Source: Capillibacterium thermochitinicola (GTDB lineage: Bacteria; Bacillota; UBA4882; UBA10575). From it: DNA of 64,000 bases. Shown piece after piece: positions 18,716 through 28,600 of the stretch (position 1 is its first letter; every line of letters starts with the position of its first letter). The translations under genes and the position numbers were made by a program. The notes beneath the pieces are model-generated. The model did not search any database, was not told where the DNA came from, and saw only the letters and a list, made by a program, of their open reading frames with translations. Location of the stretch: positions 41,104-105,103 of the forward strand of contig NZ_JAAKDE010000014.1 in assembly GCF_013664685.1 (NCBI RefSeq), read 5' to 3'.

Positions 18716-19019
18716 TTTAAAAGACAAAATACAAGATAAAAATTTTTTATGTATCAAAATGAAAAGGTTACTTATAAAACGCAAAAAAACAAGGTAAACC
18801 CCATAATTTTCTCTAGGCTACCTCGGGTATTCCATTTTTTTACGTCTGTTCCATTTTTAACTATCTAATTCTTTTTCTTTTGGATAAAACCGTTTTGTAG
18901 CAGGCTTTTTTTCTGTGTGAAAATATCTGGCTATAAAAATTCCGCTTGCCGGATCTTCTCTTGAAGCGATTAACATTGTTTTATTTTAAGTTTATTAAAC
19001 CGTTACTATCTTGTTATAA

Positions 19020-19048
19020 ATTATACCATAAATTTTCCATTTTTGAAA
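19020..19048 (-). promoter_or_regulatory. Extended -10 promoter for the 893-residue chitinase
   Basis: On the minus strand, TTTCAA (19043-19048), a 17-base spacer and TATAAT (19020-19025), with TGG immediately before the -10. This is the best promoter in the gap and implies a leader of about 480 bases. Confidence 0.55.
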
Positions 19049-19137
19049 GCCCTTTTTAACAAAATCATTAATTATTCGTGACATTCATATATTATGCTGG
19101 CTTTTTCGATTTTAAAATGTCGAATAACTGGGGAAAT

Positions 19138-19174
19138 GTTCTCAGGGGAATCCCCCAGGGATCCCCCTGAGAAC
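19138..19174 (-). terminator. Strong stem-loop after the GH81 gene
   Basis: GTTCTCAGGGG (19138-19148) pairs perfectly with CCCCTGAGAAC (19164-19174). The loop can extend the stem through complementary GATCCC/GGGAATC parts. It begins 12 bases past the GH81 stop codon; the U tract is poor. Likely the 3' end of the glucanase transcript. Confidence 0.6.
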
Positions 19175-19185
19175 AGCAATATATC

Positions 19186-22100
19186 CTAGCGTAGTCTCCA
19201 CAAAGCAGGTACATTCGGTGGCTCCCAGCCAACCAGCGCGGTGTGGGACTGGATACATTCGTAAACATTCCCTTGATAGCTCACCAGATCACCCTGAGTA
19301 TAACTCACCCCGGCCTGCCATTGTGGAATGCCTCCACCTGGCGTTGGCGTCGGACTTGGCACCGGTGTTGGAGTCGGGGACGGAGTGGGCGTTGGGGCCG
19401 GCGTAGGCGTCGGGGTCGGAGCCGGTCCTCCGTCTTGCACCTCGCGCCATACACCCCACGGACCAGTTGTCCCCGGTTCTTCCCCTTGCGTCCACCACTG
19501 CGCTTCCCAGACCTTACCTTTATGAGTTACCCGGTCCCCTTTCACATATACCTTGTTGGGATCCCACTGCGGATAGCCAGACCCCGGAGTTGGTGTTGGG
19601 GTTGGTGTCGGAGTGGGTGTCGGGGTGGGTGTTGGTGTCGGGGTCGGCCCGCCTCCCGAACCGGCCGGTGTCAACAACCGGGTTGGGAAGTCGTTGGTGT
19701 TGTACGCCATCGTCGCATTGTTCCCCGAAGCGCGGACGATCTTAACCATAAGCCGTTGGTTGACCAGGGACACGGCGCCCAAGTTGAAATTGTAGGTGGT
19801 CGGGTGATTGCCCCCGCCGGTGCTGGAGACATTGATCGTCTGCTCGCCCAAGAGGACGGCACCACTACCGTTGGCGTTCACCTTGTACAGTTGCACCTGG
19901 ATATTGGAACTGCCGCCCGGGTTGTTGGTCCACAGGATAAAGGACCAGTTCCCCGCCGCATATGTCCCGTTCAGGACCGGCGAATACCAATATTTCGCCG
20001 TCCCGTCCAGGGTCTTGGTGGGCTGCCAACCGGTGACCCCCGAATGCTCCGTCTGCATATTCTCGCCGGCCGGATTCACCCCGGAGACCGCCTGGTTAAA
20101 CAGATACCAGGTGGTCGGCAGACTACCGCCGGGCGGGGTCGGCGTCGGCGTCGGCCCGGTGGAAGGTGTCGGCGTCGGGGTGGGCGTCGGGGTCGGGGTC
20201 GGTTGGGCACCGCCCTGACTGGTCGCCATCGACCGCGCCGGAACCGTCATCTGGAATCCGTCGGAGAAGGTCACCGTCCTGGCCGAGTTGCTCATGTTGT
20301 AGACCACATAGGTCCGGGTCCCGTTCTTGTTGAAGACGGCATAGATGGGATAATTGGCGGTCACGTTCCGGTCCACCCGCCCGAGGGCATCAAAATTGTG
20401 GATCCAGTGGAAGGTGTGGGCTTTCGAGTTCCCCGCCTCCAGCCAGTTGTTGGGGTCATCAATCCCGGCGTACATCTGGTTCAAAGCATCCGCCGGGTTC
20501 ACCATCGCCCGGTACATCCAGATCAAGTCGTCCCAGAGCAACCAGTTGGTCGAACCGCGCCGCGCCCGCAGATCGTTGTAATTGCGCTCGACATACTCCG
20601 GATAGAGGCCAAGGTACAACGAACCGCCATGCATGGGCAGCCAGTTGATTCCGTGAATCTCTTCCGGATTCGACGACCACCAGGTCGCGTTGGCACCCTT
20701 GCCGCCCCAGACCATCGTAATCTGCTCGTGCGGGTAAGACGGGTGGAAGTTTTCGTTGTGGACGTCAAACCAGTTCTCGAAGATGGCGTGCATCTCGGTG
20801 GTATACAGATAGATCCCCCGGTTTCTGACGGCGGTGTTCCCGGTCGCCTCGCCCCACAGGATCATGGCGGTCCAGGCGTTCATCGCTTCGGACGAGGACT
20901 CCTGGTTGTTCCCGTCACCGAAGTTCGCATGGCCCGAAGCCCAGGAATGACCGGAATAGGGGTCGAAGTTCCGCAGATACGGGAAGAGCGGGTCGTTCCG
21001 GTCGGCGGCAAAGTCGCGGATCAGGAGATTGACCATCCCGCCCCAGTTGCTCTCGGCCGCCCAGTTCGGGTCGACACGGGCGATCTCCGCCGCCGCCTTC
21101 ACGAAGTAACCATAGTGGAAATGGTGGTCATTCAACTGCGGCCCGCTGCCGTGGCTGTCCTCATAGCCGATGAGCGTCCCCCAGTTGCTGTTGTAGTAGA
21201 AGACACAGGAGGACTTCAAGTTCCCACTGGCATCACGGGCTTTAAGCCAGTTCTGCAGCGCGTTCTTGATGTGGTTCCGGAAAACATTGGCGGCGTAAGT
21301 ATTGCCTACCTGGTCGGCGATGGGGGCCAAGACCGCCAATTTCCCCAGTTCCTTACCGACGTTGTAGGTGTCCACACTCAAATTGGGGGTCCGCGCCGCT
21401 TCCTGGTTGAGGTAGTTGTTGAGCCGGTTCAGGTCGTAACTGGCAACGTTCGGCAGCGTCGGCAGCACGCCGGGGTATTTCATGATCGTCTGGAAACTGG
21501 TCCCCTCGGCCGTCTTCATCGTCCCCCGCACCGATTGGTAGGTATACGGCAAGAGGCTTTTGTTTGTGTACCGCCACTGGTGCGGGTAAAGCGCGAAGAT
21601 CGTTCCGGTCTGGCTCCCTTCCCGCGCCACCGTCGTGTAGGTGAAGGTGGTCCGTACTTCACTGGTGTTCTGGTCATACACCCAGTCCGCTCTGGTGTTT
21701 GTCACGTGGGAGTAGGCGTATTGCCGGAACTTTTCCAAGGTGGAGGTCGAGTTGTTCGGCAGGACCGCAATCGAGAAATAGTTCTTGCCGTTTAAGTTGT
21801 TGATAAAGGTGGTACTCCCCAGCCCCGACCAGGTCGACCCGGTGGGACCAAACAGACCGTAATGACGGCCGTTTACGGTAATCCCCAGAACCGGCGAACT
21901 GGCCGACCCGTACCAGACCGTTGGCACATGGCCAAAGGTCAGACGGGGGTTGCCACCGCTGAAGAGAAAATAGACATAAGGAGAACCCAAACCGTAAGTG
22001 GTTTTCATACTGAACGAGCCGCTCTGGTATAGATTGGTCACAAACCAGTCGCTGTACCCATGGACGCGCACATCCGGAAAACTGCCTACCGCGGAATGGC

Positions 22101-22470
22101 CAACCGTAAAATCATGGGGTTGGTCATGGGGCATCCAGCCCGCAATCGCGTCGGCCCAGGCATGGATGCTCGGACCGGGGTAGTAGATCTGTAACCCCTC
22201 CGCTTTGTTCCAGACCGCCAACGGATGCGGATACTGTCTCTCCGAATGCGCCAGGAAGGCCGTGGAACTCCACCAGTCGTTGGTCGACATCGGCCCCGTC
22301 ACGCTCGACGTCCGGTAGATGGTGGACTGCACGTCCTGCCTTCCCGGCGGCAAGACGGTGGAGTAACTCCCCGCCCCCACTTGTACCTCAAAGGCTTGTG
22401 CGCTAACGCTCAATAACATGGCGGCGAGGATGACTCCAAGAAAAACGACTCCTTTCAAGCGCCTTTTCAC
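19186..22470 (-). CDS. Secreted GH81 endo-beta-1,3-glucanase with two chitin-binding-type modules
   Basis: A 1094-residue secreted enzyme starting at GTG 22470, where GGGAGGA lies six bases upstream; the open frame extends 18 codons further without a ribosome site. Signal peptide about 1-26. The GH81 catalytic region (about 30-745) shows STNDWWSS near the start, the NDHHFHYGYF loop with the acid Asp448, and the GDGNNQESSSEAMNAW signature with Glu524 and Glu528. After a Pro-Thr linker comes a beta-sandwich (about 800-950), then two CBM5/12-like modules. GH81 enzymes cut beta-1,3-glucan (laminarin, curdlan, yeast wall glucan). Chitin-type modules on a glucanase suggest a chitin-glucan composite target. 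The phosphorylase genes just upstream would use its products. Confidence 0.93.
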   Translation of the reverse strand: MKRRLKGVVFLGVILAAMLLSVSAQAFEVQVGAGSYSTVLPPGRQDVQSTIYRTSSVTGPMSTNDWWSSTAFLAHSERQYPHPLAVWNKAEGLQIYYPGPSIHAWADAIAGWMPHDQPHDFTVGHSAVGSFPDVRVHGYSDWFVTNLYQSGSFSMKTTYGLGSPYVYFLFSGGNPRLTFGHVPTVWYGSASSPVLGITVNGRHYGLFGPTGSTWSGLGSTTFINNLNGKNYFSIAVLPNNSTSTLEKFRQYAYSHVTNTRADWVYDQNTSEVRTTFTYTTVAREGSQTGTIFALYPHQWRYTNKSLLPYTYQSVRGTMKTAEGTSFQTIMKYPGVLPTLPNVASYDLNRLNNYLNQEAARTPNLSVDTYNVGKELGKLAVLAPIADQVGNTYAANVFRNHIKNALQNWLKARDASGNLKSSCVFYYNSNWGTLIGYEDSHGSGPQLNDHHFHYGYFVKAAAEIARVDPNWAAESNWGGMVNLLIRDFAADRNDPLFPYLRNFDPYSGHSWASGHANFGDGNNQESSSEAMNAWTAMILWGEATGNTAVRNRGIYLYTTEMHAIFENWFDVHNENFHPSYPHEQITMVWGGKGANATWWSSNPEEIHGINWLPMHGGSLYLGLYPEYVERNYNDLRARRGSTNWLLWDDLIWMYRAMVNPADALNQMYAGIDDPNNWLEAGNSKAHTFHWIHNFDALGRVDRNVTANYPIYAVFNKNGTRTYVVYNMSNSARTVTFSDGFQMTVPARSMATSQGGAQPTPTPTPTPTPTPSTGPTPTPTPPGGSLPTTWYLFNQAVSGVNPAGENMQTEHSGVTGWQPTKTLDGTAKYWYSPVLNGTYAAGNWSFILWTNNPGGSSNIQVQLYKVNANGSGAVLLGEQTINVSSTGGGNHPTTYNFNLGAVSLVNQRLMVKIVRASGNNATMAYNTNDFPTRLLTPAGSGGGPTPTPTPTPTPTPTPTPTPTPGSGYPQWDPNKVYVKGDRVTHKGKVWEAQWWTQGEEPGTTGPWGVWREVQDGGPAPTPTPTPAPTPTPSPTPTPVPSPTPTPGGGIPQWQAGVSYTQGDLVSYQGNVYECIQSHTALVGWEPPNVPALWRLR

Positions 22471-22740
22471 ATCGATTCCTCCCTTTTCCTTTTGGTTTGC
22501 CCTTTCCAAAAAACCAAACGACAACTCTTAATCCAGCCTTCCATTTCCACCTCCTCTTCTAATTTTTATCGTTTATAGTCGAAGACCATCAGGTCTCCGT
22601 TTCCCGGCAGCAGTGAAACAGACGATTACAAATATTAATCCACAGCGTCCGTTATCAATCACATATTATTAACCATACTATTAGTTATGTGTATTATTAT
22701 TAAAATGTATTATTAACATAATGCAGCCATCGGTGTCATC

Positions 22741-22755
22741 TGGAATTTAATTCCA
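22741..22755. promoter_or_regulatory. Perfect 15-base palindrome in the GH81 leader
   Basis: TGGAATT-T-AATTCCA, perfectly symmetric around one base. Its flanks (ATCTGG before, TTCCACT across the end) resemble blocks of the 47-base repeats in the neighbouring chitinase leader. Candidate regulator site; the binder is unknown. Confidence 0.35.
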
Positions 22756-22842
22756 CTGGCCGGAAACTGTCCACTATTAACCGGTGTTCTTGTTAATTGT
22801 TACCGTTTTTTTACTAATATTTTAATATTATGTTATCTGATT

Positions 22843-22871
22843 ATATAAGCATATTCTTTGTCGAACGGCAA
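22843..22871 (-). promoter_or_regulatory. Promoter for the GH81 glucanase
   Basis: On the minus strand, TTGCCG (22866-22871), a 17-base spacer and TTATAT (22843-22848); an overlapping TATAAT lies three bases further on. The -35 is embedded in AACGGCAATTG, the same sequence seen at the double-chitinase promoter. Confidence 0.5.
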
Positions 22872-22894
22872 TTGTCATTATGTCATTGATAAAA

Positions 22895-25636
22895 TCAATT
22901 TATCCTATCACGGTTTGCCGTCAAAACCACGACCAGGTTGAGCTCCTGCGCAGCCGGGAGCTGGGTCAATAATTCCCGTTTGATCCGGACCGATGCCCCT
23001 GGGGTAATCTCCCTTCTCTCCTGGCCGTTAAACTCAATGGTACCGATCCGGTAGGCACCATAATCAAGGTGCTCCGGATTTTCGTAGGCCACCGTGAGTT
23101 TGCGCCCGGCAAAATAAGTGGTGATGGCCAGCCGGCCGCCGGATCCAAAGTCATCCTTGGTCAGTTTCGGTTCGATAATTAAATCACCCAGGTCACCTTT
23201 GATCCCGAAAGTCTCCGTCACCAAGGTCAACAAAAACCAACTGGCCGACCCCGTCAAATAATGGTACATGCCACGTCCTTGCGCATTGAAATACTCGGGA
23301 ATCCCAGGATAAATTCGGCTCTTGGCAAAATCGCAACAATGCCGGTAGAGCGTGTTTAAGACAAAACGACCTTCACGGACAAAACCGCGTTTGTAGAGCG
23401 CATAGGCGTACATGATGGCCATATGGTTAAAGACCGCTCCGTTTTCTTTGTGGCCGTAAGCAAAGCCGAAAGCACGTCCCAGATTGAGTTTGAGCTCCCG
23501 GAAATCGGAATTCAGGCGGTAGCCGCCAATCTCCTTATCCAACAAGTAGTGGTCGGCGGCTTGAACGATCTTCTGCACCTGCTCGTCGGTGGCCACGCCG
23601 GACATGATCGCAAAGACCTGTCCGGTCAGGGTCATCCGGACTCCCTTTGGGTGATCGCCTTCCACCCGCTGCCCATCATTGTCGTAATAACCATTAAACC
23701 AGGCAAAACCTTCCTTATTAATTACCCATTCGTTTTTCCGCAGATGTTGAACCATCCATTCGGCCTTGGCATTCAGGTCGGCGATAAGGTCATCAATCTT
23801 CACCGCCACCTTTGTCCCCGCCACCGTATGCCGGCAGGAGTCGAAATACTTGTTTAAGAGCGCCCGTTTGGCACTGGGCGAATCGTAATCCACCCGCCCG
23901 GCGAGGGAATCAAAGAGGATCATCATCTCGGTGGCCAGTTCAACGGTCTCCAGGTGCAGCCGGTCACGCAAGGCCGCCAGGAGACGGGACAGTTCCAGCA
24001 GATTACCGGCGTAGAAGGAAGTAAAGGCAACGGTCTCCCCTTTTTCCGGTGCCAGATCCAAGGCATCGTTCCAGTCGGCCCCCTCCAAACGGTGATTGTT
24101 GTGGTCACCAACGTTAAAAAAGGCCGTCATGTTCTGGAGAAGAAGATGCTCGAGGATGGTCCCCCGGTAGACCCGGCCATGGCGGTCTTTTTGTTTGTTC
24201 CCGTCGGCGGCCGTCCATTGCTGATCGATGGCCTTGGCCCGGTGGGTGAGGTGATCCTTGAAATAGGTCTGCTCCGCCAGGAGAAAAGCCAAATCCCCGG
24301 TGAGATCCAGATACAGTTTGGTGGTCAACAGCGGCCAAACCCCGTGGTCGCTCCAGATCCGCGGGATATTGTTGCGGTCGGCGATAAACTCGCCGGGTTT
24401 GGTCCCAATAATCGTGGCGTTACTCCCGTCGATGCGGACACCGGCAAAATTATTCAAGAGCAGATGCCGGACATCGGCAGCCTCGATCAACAATAAAGCT
24501 AGACAATCCTGCCACAGATCCCGCCACCCGCGGCCGCCCCGGCCATAGTCATGGTGGGGCAGGAACGAGCAGCCGTAAATGCGCCGGAGGATTGGTTGGA
24601 TCGTTACCCATTTGAGCCAATCGTCGTAGTTTTGCTCGCCCGTGTGAAAGCTGAGCCGGGCCAATTTTTCTTGCCAGTAGCGGCGATTGGCCTGCCAGTA
24701 TTGGTCAAAAGCACTCTCTTGTCCGTATTTGCGGACCAGGGCTTCAAAGTCGGTATCATGCGGACCGATGACCATGATGATTATGTAGCTTTTCGTTTCT
24801 TTGGGCTTGAGCCTTAGGGAGGCAAAACGGAGGGCCCCGACCGCTTCATAACCGGCAATTTGCTGGCCGGCACCGCGGAAGTCATCGCTGTTCTCCACCA
24901 CTTTTTGCGGCCACTCCAGCGTGCCTCCTTCACCGATAAACTCTGCCAGCACCGGGAAGAACCCAACCGGCGGCTGGCCTTGGCCATCAGCCCCAAAGAC
25001 CGCATAAGCCACCCGGTTCGCCCGGTGACCCCGTTCATCAAAGATCAGGGTGGGTGTAACAACAACACCGTATTGGGTGGTCATAATCCGGTGCAGTAAA
25101 GAAGTCACATGCCGGTGGTCCCGGAGGTTATCGGCGGAACGCCCGTAAATGGGGATGGCTGCCGTCGGGGTAAGCGTGACCTCCCGTTCTCCGGTATTCG
25201 TGATCTTTACCTTCATGAGTTCAACCCGGTCTTCATTGGCGGGAACCAGGTTGGTTACTTCGCACTTTAACCCCAGGGCTTGATTTTCCCTGGTTATTTG
25301 GTGCCACAGAAACCCGGCCCGCAAGGAGACGGACTCTTGCTCCTGAGCCAAGATTTGTCGCGGGGTATTACCCGTAACGGACCAAGGGCCGTAACCGTCA
25401 AGGAAAAACCAGAAATTCCGGGCGGATTTGGTGTTATGCAGATCCTCCACCGAAACCGGCGGTAACAAAAAGTGGTGTTGCCCCGTCTTACTGTCCCCGT
25501 GCAGCCGGGGAGTGATGGCCGCCATCATTCCGGCTTCGTTGGCCAGCGGAAAGTACAGCTCTTTGGTGGCTTCCGGCCGGTTGAGGAGGAAGGTGCCATC
25601 TTCTAGAAATTGCCAACCCTGCACCTGCTGAGTCAT
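22895..25636 (-). CDS. GH94 phosphorylase, probably laminaribiose phosphorylase
   Basis: A 913-residue cytoplasmic protein without signal peptide, matching GH94 in length and motifs. The N-terminal beta-sandwich begins WQFLEDGTFLLNRPEA and has FPLANEAGMM. The (alpha/alpha)6 barrel holds GRGGRGWRDLWQD (365-377), the segment carrying the family's general-acid aspartate. The HHDYGRGGRGWRDLWQD stretch and LRDHRHVTSLLHRI agree with my memory of Paenibacillus laminaribiose phosphorylase. The reaction would be beta-1,3-glucobiose + phosphate to glucose 1-phosphate + glucose. It lies 31 bases after a GH161-type gene and just ahead of GH81, which fits beta-1,3-glucan use. Cellobiose or chitobiose phosphorylase activity cannot be excluded without an assay. 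ATG with AAAGGA nine bases upstream. Confidence 0.85.
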   Translation of the reverse strand: MTQQVQGWQFLEDGTFLLNRPEATKELYFPLANEAGMMAAITPRLHGDSKTGQHHFLLPPVSVEDLHNTKSARNFWFFLDGYGPWSVTGNTPRQILAQEQESVSLRAGFLWHQITRENQALGLKCEVTNLVPANEDRVELMKVKITNTGEREVTLTPTAAIPIYGRSADNLRDHRHVTSLLHRIMTTQYGVVVTPTLIFDERGHRANRVAYAVFGADGQGQPPVGFFPVLAEFIGEGGTLEWPQKVVENSDDFRGAGQQIAGYEAVGALRFASLRLKPKETKSYIIIMVIGPHDTDFEALVRKYGQESAFDQYWQANRRYWQEKLARLSFHTGEQNYDDWLKWVTIQPILRRIYGCSFLPHHDYGRGGRGWRDLWQDCLALLLIEAADVRHLLLNNFAGVRIDGSNATIIGTKPGEFIADRNNIPRIWSDHGVWPLLTTKLYLDLTGDLAFLLAEQTYFKDHLTHRAKAIDQQWTAADGNKQKDRHGRVYRGTILEHLLLQNMTAFFNVGDHNNHRLEGADWNDALDLAPEKGETVAFTSFYAGNLLELSRLLAALRDRLHLETVELATEMMILFDSLAGRVDYDSPSAKRALLNKYFDSCRHTVAGTKVAVKIDDLIADLNAKAEWMVQHLRKNEWVINKEGFAWFNGYYDNDGQRVEGDHPKGVRMTLTGQVFAIMSGVATDEQVQKIVQAADHYLLDKEIGGYRLNSDFRELKLNLGRAFGFAYGHKENGAVFNHMAIMYAYALYKRGFVREGRFVLNTLYRHCCDFAKSRIYPGIPEYFNAQGRGMYHYLTGSASWFLLTLVTETFGIKGDLGDLIIEPKLTKDDFGSGGRLAITTYFAGRKLTVAYENPEHLDYGAYRIGTIEFNGQERREITPGASVRIKRELLTQLPAAQELNLVVVLTANRDRIN

Positions 25637-25667
25637 CTCTTCCGTTCCTTTCTAATCATCTTTACTG

Positions 25668-28600
25668 TTATTTTGTTTTGCCGAAAAAAACATCAATCCG
25701 CGGGAACACTCCGTCGCGTATCTGCGCGGCCAGTGGGGAAGAAACAACACTGCCCTCCAGTTCTATGGTCTTCCCTTCCGCGCTCTGGAGCCGAAAACCG
25801 TGGATGTGAACCCGGTCCGGGCCAAAGGTGTCCCGGCGTTCGGGGTTATGGTAGACCACCAGCGTCGAGCCGAGAAAACGGTAAGCGAAAGCATTGGCCG
25901 GGATCGACACCACTCTGCTCTGAGTAGGACAGAATTGCACCTCCACTTCCTGGGCTTCTTCGGTAAAGAAGTCCCCCCGCAAGGCCGGTTCCGGCGCGTA
26001 GACCAGTTCCGACCCTTGAAGCCGGAAAGGCCGGGGGCCGAAGGCCAGCAATGACCAGATGCTAAGGAACTCGGCCGAAGCTCCGCTAAGGCGGGCGATA
26101 TAACCGCGCCCGTGGTTCTGCCGGTCGGGGTTTAAACTGCTCAGGAGGAAAGAGCTGTTCTCCAGGATGCTGCGGCCATAGACCTCCGGGTTTAAGTAAG
26201 GGATCAGGGCGGTTTGGGCTGCCGTATAGAATTCTTCATAAAGGCCGGCCCGGAGCAATTCCAGAAGGTACTTATACTCCATATGCAGCCAAATCGAACC
26301 GTTCTCCAACCACCCCGGGGAAAACGCCCGCGCCCGGCCGATGGTAAAAGATTCGCCGCTCAAATCGGCGTTAAGACGGTACATTCCCAACACTTCATCA
26401 TATAATCCGCTCCGGGAAACCTTCTGGTGCAAGGCCCGCTTCTCTTCCTGGGTGGTCAGGACCTTCATCGCCCGGACCTGCCCCTCCAGGAAGGGAGGTA
26501 GGGCATGCTGGGCAAAGGCCTTGACTTCAATATAGCGGAGACCGTCCGGGGACGCTTCGCCCGTCGGCCGGTAGTCCACCGGTTCATGGCTGTAGTAGGT
26601 ATTGAACAGACCGGTTTCGGGGTTCCGGGCCTGGGCCACCGCGTTTTCCAGTTTGGCAATGGCCTTCCGGAAAAAGGCCTGAAGGTCGCCGAAGCTAATC
26701 GTCTCTTCGCTTCCGGCAAAACCGGGAAAAACTTTTTCCCGGTATTCTTCCCGGAGGGAAGTTGCCGCCGCCCAGGATTTGAGGGCGTCGGCGGGTCCTT
26801 TCCCGTCCCGGGCCGGTGCTTCGGCGGCAAGGAGGGAATCCAAGCCTTGGTAAAAGGCGAAGACTTCGGTCGGGACTTTTACGCCTGCGTCTTCCTGCGG
26901 TTGTTGGGCCAGGGTTTCATGGAGGAAGCGCACCAGGCGCAACAGCTCCATGGTCTCCGGCGTGGAGGACCCAAACAAACCGGGTAAACCGTTCATGGCA
27001 TCGTCCCACCCGGGTTTGCCCGCTTCCATTTCCACCCCGATCCCGTAGGGATCCAGGGAGGACAGTTTATTAAGGACCAAAGTGAAAAGGATGACGAACA
27101 GATTATTCCGGTAGATCTCACCATGGCCGTTTTGCGTCCGTACGGCGTAAGGGAAGACCTTCCGGCTGTCGATCAATTTCTTTTTCTCCGGATCGACAAT
27201 GCGGGCACCGGTCTGGCGCGGACCAGCCGCGGTCAACACATATTTTTTGCTTCGGGGTTGGACCTTAACATAGCTATCGTAGAAGGTATAGGAGTGATCG
27301 GCAAATAACAACTGCGAACGTTCCTCGGGATAAAGGGCTAGATAGGTCTCGATCAGATCCAAGAGGTAGGTCCAGTGGTCAACCCAATAACCTTCACCAA
27401 ACTTTGCTTCGGTCCAACTGTCGGCCACCGTCATGAGCAACCCGAGATATTCGGGGAGAGCCGTGGGAAGTTGGATCTTCTGCTCCATGATAAAAGTAGC
27501 AACAGCCCCGGGCGTAAAAGGTTCACTCAGGACCGTTTCCAGCTTGGCCCGGTCTTCCGGGGACAGACCCCCAAGGACCTGTTCCTTGGCGGATTGGGCG
27601 GACAAGTAGTACTTGGAGCCTTCGATGACCAACGGGTTATACCCATCCGGCTGGAACAGGCTGGCAAAGGTTTTAATGTTGGCCGCTTTTAATTTGGAGT
27701 TGAAGAAATTGTCCGAGCGGCGGTTTTGTAAAACATCACGGAAATTCCCGTTTCCGTGGGAGTAGTAGGTCGGTGACAAGTAAAACTGGTTGTAATCCCG
27801 TTCCAGATCACCGTGTTTGCGTGAGAACACATAGTACGGCTTCTCTTCACCCGGTGCACCCAGGTTAAGGGGGAAGCCTCCCCGCAAAAAGTTGTCCAGA
27901 AAAGTCTGCCTGGTATAGAAGGAAAAGCGCTGGTCTTTACAGACCGTTAAGGCATAATCCGTATAATAACGGTGGATTTGTTCGACCCGTTTTTGTTTCT
28001 CCTCAAAATAGCCTTCCTTTAAAAACTTCTCCCGTACCGCGGCGAGGTGATCATATTTGGGCAGAAAGCCGAAGGCCGAATAGAGCACCAGCTCCTCGCC
28101 GGGGCCTAACTCTCGTTGTACCGCCGCCATGGCGCACGGTAACCGGTTTTCCGTAATCTGTTCACCGTCGAACGCCGCCAAATTGCGACGGAGAAAACCA
28201 AGGGGTTGGTCCAGGCTATTGTCTTCCGCAAAGATCAGTTCCGGGTCAACCAGCGGTTTCAACAACCTAATCCCTTGCGCTTCCGGGGTCAAGGCGATAA
28301 AGAAGTTCCCGGCTTCCACCTTTTCCACGACCGCCTCGTCGGCGGTACCGGCGTAGGTACGATAAAAGGCGGTCTTGTCTTCCACCCCGTAAGCGCGGGC
28401 CCAGGCGGCTGAGGTATATGCCATGTCTTTGAGGGCCTGGTTAGACAGACCATACGGGATGATCACAGGCATCCCGTCTAAAACCTCAACGGTCTGAGGG
28501 GTTTTTTTCTGGTTGGTAATGGTAACTTTCCGGACCAAAGCGCCAAAGTTTTCTTCCGGAAGAATAAAATACTGGACGCGGGTTTTCAGACCGAGATCGG

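Larger units (their letters stand above)
18535..19137 (-). promoter_or_regulatory. 600-base AT-rich leader/promoter region of the GH18 chitinase
   Basis: No convincing gene. On the minus strand it holds an extended -10 promoter (TGG-TATAAT, 19020-19028, with TTTCAA at 19043-19048), giving a leader of nearly 480 bases before the chitinase ATG. It also holds two direct copies of a roughly 47-base element (18669-18715 and 18902-18950) sharing CTTTTTTTC, TGTGAAA and TATCTGGC blocks. Three TTCCATTTTT copies lie near 18830, 18850 and 19036. AAAACCGTTTT at 18886-18896 resembles the core of the LacI operators further right. Confidence 0.5.
22471..22894 (-). promoter_or_regulatory. AT-rich leader region between GH94 and GH81
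   Basis: A stretch of 424 bases with no gene. It contains a minus-strand promoter (22843-22871) and a perfect 15-base palindrome, TGGAATTTAATTCCA, at 22741-22755, centred about 90 bases downstream of the predicted start and so a candidate operator or RNA hairpin. The predicted leader before the GH81 GTG is about 366 bases. Confidence 0.45.

Noticed and set aside
18535..19012. c-di-GMP (GEMM) riboswitch in the chitinase leader
   Set aside because: The invariant tetraloop/receptor sequences (such as CGCAAAGCC) are missing.
19243..21795. 850-codon open frame on the plus strand antisense to GH81
   Set aside because: It is a shadow of the GC-rich coding strand: no ribosome site, Gly/Arg/Val-rich composition and no recognisable domain.
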